Source: Orychophragmus violaceus
Lineage: Eukaryota; Streptophyta; Magnoliopsida; Brassicales; Brassicaceae
Length of the DNA stretch: 64,000 bases
Assembly (NCBI GenBank): GCA_030180135.1
Contig: CM058239.1
Location: 45,953,270-46,017,269, forward strand
Direction of reading: 5' to 3'
Within the stretch, counting starts at the first letter, position 1; every line of letters begins with the position of its first letter. Shown one piece after another: positions 55,563-64,000 of this stretch. The notes beneath the pieces were generated by a model that saw only the letters and a list, made by a program, of their open reading frames with translations, had not been told where the DNA came from and did not search any database. The translations under genes were made by a program, and so were the position numbers.

Positions 55563-56245
55563 TTAATCCTTGTGCACTTAAACAAACAGATCAAACGCAC
55601 CAAAGAAGAGAAACGGGCAGAGCTAACGGAAAACAAATGCAACCAATTCGGAACAAAACAAAGCAAGGTCGATTCTTCTCTTTTTTTTTGACTAAAATAC
55701 TGAAAGTAAACACTAAACCAATAACAAGAATGGGAAACTCACTTAAATCAGATCAGTAATCAAGCAACAAACCGCGATACTCAACGCAACGATCAAGACA
55801 AGCAAAAGAAACAATGCAGCCGGTTTCTATCTCCTATCAACCTATTCTTTTTTTTTTAAACTAAAGAACCACAAAAGGAATTACTAAACCGATAGCAGAA
55901 ATGGAAATTTCACTTAAATCAGACCAGAAGCTAAGCAGCAAATCGAGACTCAAACAAACCGCAAGAGAAACCTTAGCTAGCAAGCGGCCGGTTTGGGTTT
56001 ACTACTCTAGCAGCCGAATTTTTTTTTTTTTTTAAACTTCTTCTTCCTACTAGATGACTGCAAGATCACAACTCAATTCACAGGTTACAAGAGAGATTAA
56101 ATCAAGACAACCTAGACTAGGCCGGATGAGATTCAAGCAACTAGAAGAGAACTATTTTTTTTTCGGTTTGAAAAGAACACAAGCCAACAAAAACTGAAAC
56201 TAAACAAAGGGAGAAGAAATAACCAGACTGGTCAGGAGCTTTAAA

Positions 56246-56257
56246 GCTCTGATACCA
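56246..56257 (-). other. Gypsy primer-binding site, initiator tRNA-Met
   Basis: The minus strand reads TGGTATCAGAGC two bases inside the 5' LTR, a full match to the plant initiator tRNA-Met site. Confidence 0.95.
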
Positions 56258-56259
56258 GA

Positions 56260-57176
56260 TGATATGAGATGCAATGGATGGTAGAGAGAGATGGGCCGAT
56301 GGCCGGCCGAGAGTGGGATGATGGCGCGGGTGGTGATTGAGTGGAACGAGAAGCTGGCCGATGGCACTCTTTGCTCGTCAAGGAATGGTTGAATGATGGT
56401 TTGTGAGATACTGAACTTTAGAAACACTTAGGATGATCAAGACAGCAAGCAAAAGCCAAGAGATCTGCTCTTCAAAGGGGAAGCCGCGCAGAGAGAGAGA
56501 GAGATAGATCGAGAAACCTTAGGGTTTTCTTGGTTTAAACTTGCTTCATGTTTCATAAAACCAAAAGAATTTCTAAGTAACTACAACTGAAATCAAATGG
56601 GCCAGAAAACAGTGGGCCATCGAAAATGCTAAGAAAAAAAACAAGAGAAATAAGACTTAAAACGAGAAAGGAAAGTCTTGGTCGAAAATAGAGAAGAGGC
56701 CGGTCTGTCTCTCTAATGATAATGGGCCTCGGATCACCTCGTTAAAAACCTTGTGAAGAAAACCCATTTGAGACAAAATTTCACAAGGGAAAAAGAGTAT
56801 GATCTTTATCCCAGAGGCAGACCGGTCAAAGAATCATCTGGCTCGATGCAGAAGACCATGGTCGGTCCGGAGTATGGGCCAGGGCGTGGTCTGATCAAAT
56901 GGGCCGCCAGCTTCAGTATGGATCATCTTCCGGGCCAACTGGTTCAGGACAGGTTATCCTTGGTCGAGATGGACTTGCTGGGTCGTGATGTCTTCTAGGC
57001 TTGTCCTCGATATCAGCTGCTCCATGGCATTTTTGAATTCAGCATGTATCTGTCGCTGTCCCGAACGCGTCCTTGGTACATCTCGCATGGTTGGAAACAG
57101 GTCGGCCAGCTTCTTGGTAGAGCCTGGTCCGTCTTGCTCGTCCAACTCAGTGTCGGCCAAGCTGATGTCCTCATCA
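56260..57176 (-). repeat. Gypsy 5' LTR, 917 bp
   Basis: Same termini as the LTR at 50150-51063, with about 4% difference and small indels, including two extra GA units near 56500. Confidence 0.95.
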
Positions 57177-57181
57177 CCAAA

Positions 57182-59852
57182 CATATATTAAATACACACA
57201 TTAACCCTATTGGACATTTAATGAACTCACATTAGCGGGGAAAATATTGTAAAATACCCACATCAAATCACATGTACCCCCATCACACACCATTTACATA
57301 ACGTGCTTCTCCCTCATGCTATGACCACACGCGCTTTGCATAGAAGGTGAAAGATCCATATGGGGTAAAAACGCGTTTCAATCATGTCAATAGGGAAAAA
57401 GTGTCATGCTACTTAATAACAAGTGGAAAGTGTCAGTTCTCAAAATGCTACTCCAAAAAAGTGCTATTTTTTCCATAAATCCCACAAAGAATGCATATCT
57501 AGATAGAATATGATGCATAATAAATTTGCTAAATGTAACTCTTGCCTCTTTTGTCAAGATCTATATGTCGTTCCAAATTTTCAAAAAGTATAATGTATTT
57601 CGTTTTTTGGGGGTTCAACGAATAACATTAGAATCCCATGATAGGAGTCAATTATCATCAAACGATGTTCACAAGTCAAAGAAGTCGACCATGTCTCCAA
57701 AGTTTCAAAAGTGTGATTTTTCCGTTTGGACTACATTAAAGCATCATATGTTTTTGTTGTCTGAGGCCTTCCCAAACTGGAGCAAAAGGCAACATCCTCA
57801 TCTTCTTATGTATAAATTGGAGCAAATCAACTGGTGGAAAGTTTTTCATCAGATGCTAACATTTTGGTGCCATAAAGCTATCCAATCATGAACTTTTTTT
57901 TAATGGCCCCGTATTTAAACTCAAGTGGGTTTGACAAAATTCAAGTCCAAACCCAAAAGATTGTTACCTTATTTAGTTTTAGGGCTTTCTCTGTCTCCCA
58001 TCTTTATAAATAGTATAGCATTCAAGAAAAAAATCACACAATCTTCTTCTGATGAAGCCATGTTTGTTTAAGGTGCCATTATTGCATCTAGTGAGCTTTT
58101 CCCGCTGTCCTCTTCTTTTGCTAGAAAACGGTACCACCAAATTTCATATCTAAAGTGTGTTTTTCAAAATCCAAATTTTTAAAAGCCAATAATTTTCAAA
58201 CCGTGCGGAATCTTGCAAATTTGAAGCCAGCATCGCGTTCATCTCGCAAAGACGAAGCCGGAGCCACCAGCCGCTAGCTGCCGCCTTCGCTAGTCAAGAG
58301 ATGGGTGGGCGCGTGGGATCCACGCGCACCACACGGCGCCGGAGAGCCACCGTATGTCGCTGTCGGAGCCGACGCTGCCGGCCACCAAGTCGAATCACCA
58401 GTGACTGAGTTAACTCGGTCCAGTTAATTAACCGGTTTGACCTGCTTCAGTTCGGTTCAATTAAATTTTTGGTGTAATCCAATTTTAATTCGGTTTAGTT
58501 TGGTTCAATTCGTTTTCTTGGTTTGGTTTGGATTGGTTTAGGACAGTTGGGCTGATTATGCAATTTGGCCTAGTTTGAGCTACTGGTTTGGTCTTACCCA
58601 ATTTGGGTTAGGTCGGGCTAGCGGGTCGTACTATTTTGACTTGAACCATTGGACATGATTAATTGTTCAAGTCAAAGTCAACCCGCTCAACCTAGTGTTG
58701 ACTATGATTAATGGACATGTATGGTGTAGTTGCGGTAGGTTCCCGTGTGGGAGATTGTGTGCAAGGCATGGGATGTCCTTGTCGTCCGGGGAGGGTGTGA
58801 CGAGTTCTCCAAATTTTCATAGGATGCACGGTGTGGGGCGTAGGGCCCGTAGGTGTTCAAGAGTGTGAACTGAGAGCTTGATAAGCACGAATGGATGTAA
58901 CTAGTCGAGTAGGTTGTGTGATGTTCCTTCGGACGGTTGTGTGCAAGGTGTCCTTATCTTAGTACTTGTAGGTCCGAAAGCATGATGATCGGTGGTTGGT
59001 TTACGTTGGTGGACTAAATCGAAATGAACCTCCTGGGAATATAAATAGGCATTCCGGTTAGCTATTCTGGTTCAACGGATGCCTTAAGGTCGTCGTTTCC
59101 GGTTCCCCGGGAACAAGTCGTTACATTTTTCAACATGACGTCGGCCTTAACTTTTGGTTTTCTCTACCGGCTACTACAAAAACTTTTTCTTCCTTTCCTG
59201 GTGGCTGGTGCCCTTGCCGCTTCCGGGAGAGGCTCATATCTCTTCCGTTTCTAGTCTCTTGGCTACCTTTATGGCTTCGTTCTGGTTCTGCAATTGAGTT
59301 TTTTTCTCTGCATTTTTTTAAGATTTTCTCTGAGAGTTACAATGGCTTGGTCTCCGGCGTGGTGTTGAGGTTGTTCATGGTAGGGTCATGGTTTCGGTGT
59401 CTGCGTCGGATCATGGCCTTATTCACCTCTTCAACCTCTTGTGATGGTGTGTAGTGGGAGACCTTTTTAGATCTCGTTTATGGTGCTTTTTGGAGACTCT
59501 GGTGTCAGATCTCCGGCTTGGAAGCCAAATCATCAGTTTTTATATAGCAAGGCTATGTATTGCAGGTTTGGAATCTTTTGTCACTGTTTTTCTGTGGCTT
59601 GTATAACATAATCATTTTTGAATCGTCCCTGGAACTCGCTAGAAGCAATGCTTCACCCGGAACAGTTTCGCCAACTACAAGATCTTCTATACCATATTCA
59701 ATTCCATCTCCAAATATATGTATGATGCTAGCAACAGGGATTTAATATTGATTGCGAAAAGTGTAATTCAAAATCTTTATTAGAAATGGGTCATGCATTA
59801 TAATAGGACTGCAAATGGATCGTGTGATTTCTATACATCATTTGTTTGATGT
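57182..59852. other. Unassigned repeat-rich DNA
   Basis: No gene was identified. It contains copy B of the dispersed repeat (57494-57664) and a stretch rich in TTCGGTTTAGTT/GGTTCAATT motifs (58420-58560). GC-richer DNA follows at 58690-59060, and short frames at 57526-57891 and 59560-59745 have no recognisable domain. Probably old retroelement leader or LTR material. Confidence 0.4.
57494..57664 (+). repeat. Dispersed repeat, copy B (first copy at 26610-26766)
   Basis: Collinear with 26610-26766 from TATCTAGATAGAATATG to AATTATCATCAAAC, with substitutions and short indels. Confidence 0.75.
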
Positions 59853-60264
59853 TGTCACTACAAGAAAAATAGTTATTTTTAGCTCACGATAAATACTATT
59901 GTATGTAATTAATACCGTTTTTGAAATGACTATGTCTGCCCAGCTATAATAGATCGATCATATATGATAGCATTTTTGTCCATGCTATTATATTGTTAAC
60001 CTATGATAGCGATAATTTCTACTTGCTATTAATGAGTGTATTATAGCACATTATATTTGTTGTAATATATTTTATTATAACTTTATTTATGTGCTATATA
60101 TTTTAAGTACTATTATTCAACTGTTTAAAATCCAATTTTACACATTATTAATTAATTATAAATTTATATTTATATTTGATTCAAAAAATATTTTATAAAC
60201 TATCAAAATTACATAACTGTAATATTACATTACAAATATCAAAAACATCTACAAATTCCTATAT

Positions 60265-60600
60265 TCATAACATTGTTTCTTTAATACTTAGAATTGTTTC
60301 CCACCTTGTCTCTTCCATCCTTGACATATTCAAACCTTCTGCAATAATAGCCATCATCAATATCATATCAGCTTCAGCATGGTGGATGTCGTTCGTAGCA
60401 GCGTAAAAGCGGTAGTTGGAGGTAGCACAAGAGGTTGAGATCGAGTATTTTGGACCCATAACACCAAGAGCGATCACCAATAAAGCAAACCCATGTTTTT
60501 TATGGCATAAAGAATAAAAGGGAGATGTTCTCATGTGACCTTTCTCTATTAGAGCTTGAACAACGTCTGAAAATAGAGTCAAAGCACTTGTATCAGCCAC
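60265..60600 (-). pseudogene. 3-ketoacyl-ACP synthase I (KAS I) gene fragment
   Basis: The frame encodes LTLFSDVVQALIEKGHMRTS and MGPKYSISTSCATSNYRFYA with ATNDIHHAEADMIL. This is the plastid KAS I region around the active-site Cys (family SISTACATSN), with the Cys still present. The stretch between SPF and LGVMGP is out of frame (YSLCHKKHGFALLVIA in place of the FIPYAITNMGSALLAI type). The sequence degenerates after AEADMIL. It covers about 100 residues of a protein of about 470, so it has no enzymatic meaning. Confidence 0.85.
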
Positions 60601-60974
60601 AACTAGTACTCCAGCTTTCTGCTAATCAACCTACAAGAAAACCCAAACCACTGGATGTAAACAACAAAGAAGAGTAATGCAATCAACAAGTTGAAAACTT
60701 GGTTAACGTCATCAAAGATAAATAAGATCATGTTTAAAGACAAATCATTTAAAGTATAAATGTACCTCAACCATCAAAATTTATCAAATCTCCACTCCAA
60801 GCGGGATTGGTTTCACTGGTACAAGGAGAGAAAGATAAACTTTTAACTGAATAATCAGGACTGCCAGTTTGAGTAGCGACAATTTCATTGGTATAAAGAG
60901 AGAAAGTATAAACATTTTGCAGGAAAAAATTAAAAAGTAGAGATCAAAAGGAGGAGACTATTCTAAGAAGTTAC

Positions 60975-62111
60975 CTAAATAGTGAGGCTGAATGCCACAT
61001 CTTCAATTGTATCGTCATGGCCTTGATATACACCTCGTGGGCAAACAGAAGGACTTTCAGTCTTATCACCACCTTCACCAGTCTGTTTGATGATGGATCC
61101 AGATGACTTGGAATCTGTATCAACCGTTGTGATGTGGTCTTGGATACTCCGAAAAACAACTGACTTTTCCTTGCCTAAGAGAAAAACCTTTGTATGAGAA
61201 ACTGGAAAACCCAGAGGATCAAATAATATATATCACATAAACACATACCTCCAGAGAGAACAAAGGGTTTGGTTGGGCACATTGCAATAGCGAATTTAGC
61301 ATTATCTTGATGTCCAATTAGTATCTGCAAGATAAATGGTTCAAATGATGCAAACAAGTAGCACTATTTAAGAAGGTTTAAAAGATTTATCCTTCCAGTG
61401 ATGAGGCTAAGGCAAACAAGAATAAAGCGCATACGATGATTTGCAACAACATGTCTCAGAAGTGGACATACCAAATCAGGACGAGAATTTGCAGCTCCAT
61501 GCACAACATGTTGGTTAGGTTGGGTTTCAACATCTCAAATGAGAACCTGGAATCAACATACTGTATTCAAAATGCTGAAGCTTGAAATATGTCTAAACTC
61601 CAAAATAAATGATGCTCTCTAATTTTCAATAAAGAGATGAAACGACATATTTCAAGTTGCCATGACTATAACAAAAAACAAGAAGCAGCACATACATTAG
61701 GACTGTCAGTGTGAGTAGCAACAAGTTTACTGTTTTGCGGGAGCTCCCTGATCATGTTAACCTGCAATCGCAAATTGGTGATGAATACACATAAAACTGG
61801 ATTTTTACTTTCATCAAAGTTCCAAATGAGTAAATTTATGCACCCAATTAAACAGCAGTGCAGATATAACAATATTGATACATGAATCATACCTCTCCAG
61901 GGTGGATAATGGTCTTGTACTTCTTCACAAATGGAGAACGTGCTTGAACTGAATAGAAATTTTCAGAAGATAGTAAATGTAATGGGTAGCATGATAAGGA
62001 AAAGTGCACAAGATTGATAGGAAAGCAACTAAATACTGGAGGTATGTGCTCTTCTGCAGCGACCCTTGGCTTAACAACTTCGCGATTCGCTATGACTAGA
62101 GTATTGGGCAC
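60975..62111 (-). pseudogene. MSI4/FVE-like WD40 gene fragment with introns
   Basis: Exon-like blocks on the minus strand: near 62100 (VIANREVVKPRVAAEEHI), 61935-61885 (ARSPFVKKYKTIIHPGEV), 61750-61690 (IRELPQNSKLVATHTDSPNV), 61550-61470 (DVETQPNQHVVHGAANSRPD, preceded by TGA for the expected Trp), 61320-61250 (LIGHQDNAKFAIAMCPTKPF, VLSGG) and 61170-60975 (SIQDHITTVDTDSKSSGSII, KQTGEGGDK, RGVYQGHDDTIEDVAFS). These are consecutive exons of the MSI4/FVE group of WD40 histone-binding proteins, separated by introns. The block was therefore copied from genomic DNA. It lacks both protein ends. Confidence 0.9.
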
Positions 62112-62344
62112 GTTGCCATTAGTCTGGTGACACAGCCGAAAACTAAAATGTTTGGCGGTCTGAGGAAAATTTAGCTAAATTTTGGCGGATCAAGTGATTT
62201 TTGTTTTTCGCTTATTAATTTATTGTCTTAGCGTTAATTATATGCTATTAAAAGTAACAAAAATCAAAAATTAAGTTTTACTATCAGTTTGGAAAACCGT
62301 GCTATTATATTATACTATCAATGTCCATAATTTTTGTAGTGTAT

Positions 62345-62729
62345 CTTTGTCCAATGCCTACTAGCATTTCGGTTTTTGTCTTACTTTGTAAGGTTGTCTT
62401 TTTGATTTTAATCAACTAAACCAATGTTAGAAAAAAATAAAAGCTATTCAATCTCCAAAATGCTTGATTTTAACCTTTTTCCTTCAAAATATCCACATAA
62501 TTGGTAAAAACTGTAAACTCCAAAAGCACTAAAACACACAGATAATATTGCAAAACTTATTATTTTTCTATTAAGAACTGTTTAGAACATATTTCAAGTG
62601 GTTTCAAGTAATTTGATTTCATAGTTGGAGAGATACACATGATATAGTGAATATATGTCTGGCAAGACCTAAGGAGAAGACTATGGGGAGGAGTTAAGCC
62701 AAAACCTCAAACATGATCAGGATCACGTC
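62345..62729. other. Spacer between two CACTA elements
   Basis: AT-rich DNA, no coding or repeat feature recognised. Confidence 0.4.
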
Positions 62730-62988
62730 CACTACAAGAAAAAAAATGTATTCCAACATACATATTAGTCAGTAATTCGTGGGAAATATATGTTTCCAAC
62801 AAATGTCCAACAGAATATACATTTGTTGGAATATGGTCTAAAGGAAACCGAACCGTTGCTTCCACAACAAGGATAAGCGCACCACCAGGACACAAATATA
62901 AAGAAATTTTATTTTATTTATAATAATAGTTACAATAAAATAAAATATATTAAATAATTAAACTAAAAAAAAGCTCCTTCATCAGACA

Positions 62989-63032
62989 ACCACATCCGCC
63001 GGCTCCGGTGACCACATCCGCCGGCTCCGGTG
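62989..63032. repeat. Two-copy 22-bp tandem repeat
   Basis: ACCACATCCGCCGGCTCCGG plus TG is repeated head to tail at 62989 and 63011. Confidence 0.95.
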
Positions 63033-63365
63033 ACAACCAGCTTAGCCGCCGGATCGTGCTCTCTTCGTTGTCTTCGCCTTCAGCCTCTCTCTAACTCCGA
63101 CTCCTCTTTGTTCTTCTTCCCCGACGATTCTTATAGTGTTCTGAAAAAGGTTCAAACCAGGTTAGTGACAAGTTTATCTCAGATTCTTGGCCAAACTCAA
63201 GAGATTTGAGAGAGAGAGATAGAGAATCGAAGGTCAGGCAACCACACATCACACGGCATGGTGACTTACCGAAGCGGCAGGAGGCGGTTGAAGGAAGTGC
63301 AGGCTGTAGACAAGGGTCCGACGGCTCCTTCATCAGGGAACACAGGAACAAGGCCGGATCTCTTG

Positions 63366-63562
63366 TCGGATTAGGAGCAGAGTCGCCGGGATCTTCATCT
63401 CCAACGTCGGATCTCTTGGTCCGATTAGGAGCAGAGTCGCCGGAATCCTCATCTTCTTATCCTCCAGTTCTTCATCTTCTTCTGGGACATCGATCTCGTT
63501 AATTCTCTTGTTCTCTGTCGTGGTCGGATTAGGAGCAGAGTGGTCGGAATCTTCATCTTCTA
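63366..63562. repeat. Three-copy repeat inside the third CACTA element
   Basis: TCGGATTAGGAGCAGAGTCG-like units followed by CCGGAATCcTCATCT occur near 63367, 63420 and 63524. The first two are tandem and the third is about 90 bp further on. Frames across the region (63206-63502 plus, 63569-63333 minus) repeat the same peptide and have no known domain. Confidence 0.8.
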
Positions 63563-64000
63563 CATACAAGATCGGTACAAGAGAAAAAATGAAGATGTTT
63601 GAACCCAGAAAAAAAAAACGTGAAGATGGTTGACGGCTGGCTCTTGTTCCTGAGCAAGGTTAAGAGAAGGGACAACTTTATTAATTAGGTTAAAAGATCA
63701 ATGGCTAGGATTTCATATGAATTTGATCTAACCGTTACAAATCTAATCTGTGCGTATGCTCAAAATAAATCTGAGCCTTTGATATATTTTAATCAGTGGC
63801 TCATGTTTGTGATCCGGGTAATACACCATCTAACCAATAGAATGTTTTTTACATATATTTTTTTTTTCACTACAAAATTGATTCATTCATCATTAGTTCG
63901 ACCAGGATATTACACATAATTTGAAAACCTAAGCCAGCGATTTAAACAAACCCCCGGAGACACAAAGCCAGCGGATTACAAGATATCCCGGGAGCCAAAA

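Larger units (their letters stand above)
50150..57176 (-). mobile_element. Complete but inactive Ty3/gypsy element
   Basis: LTRs lie at 50150-51063 (3' LTR) and 56260-57176 (5' LTR). A perfect CCAAA target duplication is at 50145-50149 and 57177-57181. The minus strand shows a primer-binding site, gag with zinc knuckle, protease, reverse transcriptase, RNase H, integrase and a polypurine tract in the standard order. About 40 differences separate the LTRs (about 4%). The reading frame has TGA and TAG stops and frameshifts, and the integrase lacks a catalytic Asp, so it is dead. Confidence 0.95.
59856..62341 (-). mobile_element. CACTA (En/Spm-type) element carrying KAS I and MSI4/FVE fragments
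   Basis: Ends are CACTACAAGAAAAATAG at 59856 and ATTTTTGTAGTG at 62341, inverted over 8 bases or more. The 3-bp flanks TGT (59853-59855) and TAT (62342-62344) differ by one base, so the target duplication is imperfect or mutated. Length is 2486 bp. Subterminal DNA has ATAGCA/TGCTAT repeats. No transposase. Near the right end, AATGTTTGGCGG and AATTTAGCTAAATTTTGGCGG closely match 9005-9035 of the CACTA element at 8.9-11.4 kb, so both belong to one family. Two unrelated host gene fragments on the minus strand fill the interior. Confidence 0.85.
62730..64000 (+). mobile_element. Left end of a third CACTA-type element (right end outside window)
   Basis: CACTACAAGAAAAAAAATG at 62730 is a CACTA-type end. 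It is followed by subterminal repeats of the TTCCAACA/TGTTGGAA type (62751, 62792, 62824) in both orientations, as in En/Spm subterminal regions. The matching TTTCTTGTAGTG end is not in the window, so the element either extends past 64000 or is truncated. The interior holds short tandem repeats but no transposase motif. Confidence 0.65.

Noticed and set aside
51307..55566. Several plus-strand frames of 60-150 codons within the 50-57 kb gypsy element
   Set aside because: Complementary-strand shadows of gag-pol.
58690..59060. Possible LTR
   Set aside because: GC-richer with repeated GTGTGCAAGG words, but no TG...CA ends, partner copy or primer site could be found.

Overview
This window is plant nuclear DNA, almost certainly from a Brassicaceae species. 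The recognisable genes have Arabidopsis-type exon structures and motifs, the SINE, CACTA, LINE, copia, gypsy and MULE families are of the kinds common in that family, and the intergenic DNA is AT-rich with interstitial TTTAGGG repeats. The species cannot be fixed from the sequence alone. Most of the window is nested transposable elements. Only two host genes have a largely traceable coding structure.

Layout. 1-12.4 kb: a TOD1-like DUF616 gene on the minus strand, expanded and broken by transposons. An LTR retrotransposon sits in its last coding exon. Intron 3 holds a SINE plus opposite-strand Di19-like and mitochondrial enoyl-ACP-reductase-like (MECR) gene fragments. Intron 2 holds a CACTA element with captured NDR-kinase, cullin and DUF21-like fragments. 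12.56-18.1 kb: a degenerate L1-type LINE that inserted about 190 bp upstream of the TOD1-like start codon. 18.7-19.4 kb: remnant of another LINE ORF1. 19.66-22.2 kb: an intact nine-exon chloroplast DUF1517 (FLAP1-like) gene, minus strand, the best functional candidate here. 22.5-25.2 kb: MITE-like DNA and a deleted copy of the dolichol-phosphate GlcNAc-1-phosphate transferase gene. 25.5-29.3 kb: hAT and LTR-type debris.

29.3-50.1 kb: remains of a large Ulp1-bearing Mutator-like (KI-MULE type) island. DUF1985 and Ulp1 domains lie on the plus strand and a MURA-type transposase on the minus strand. It is interrupted by a deleted gypsy element (34.0-37.4 kb), by F-box-like debris (38.9-40.8 kb) and by a very young copia-type element with near-identical LTRs (43.5-48.9 kb). 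50.15-57.18 kb: a complete but mutated Ty3/gypsy element with a perfect target duplication. 57.2-59.9 kb: unassigned DNA. 59.86-62.34 kb: a second CACTA element, carrying KAS I and MSI4/FVE gene fragments. From 62.73 kb: the start of a third CACTA-type element that runs off the window.

The elements can be ordered in time. The MULE was entered by the gypsy fragment and later by the copia element, whose LTRs differ at one position seen in 684. The large gypsy at 50-57 kb is older (LTRs about 4% apart). The two CACTA elements share subterminal sequence and have each assembled fragments of several unrelated host genes.
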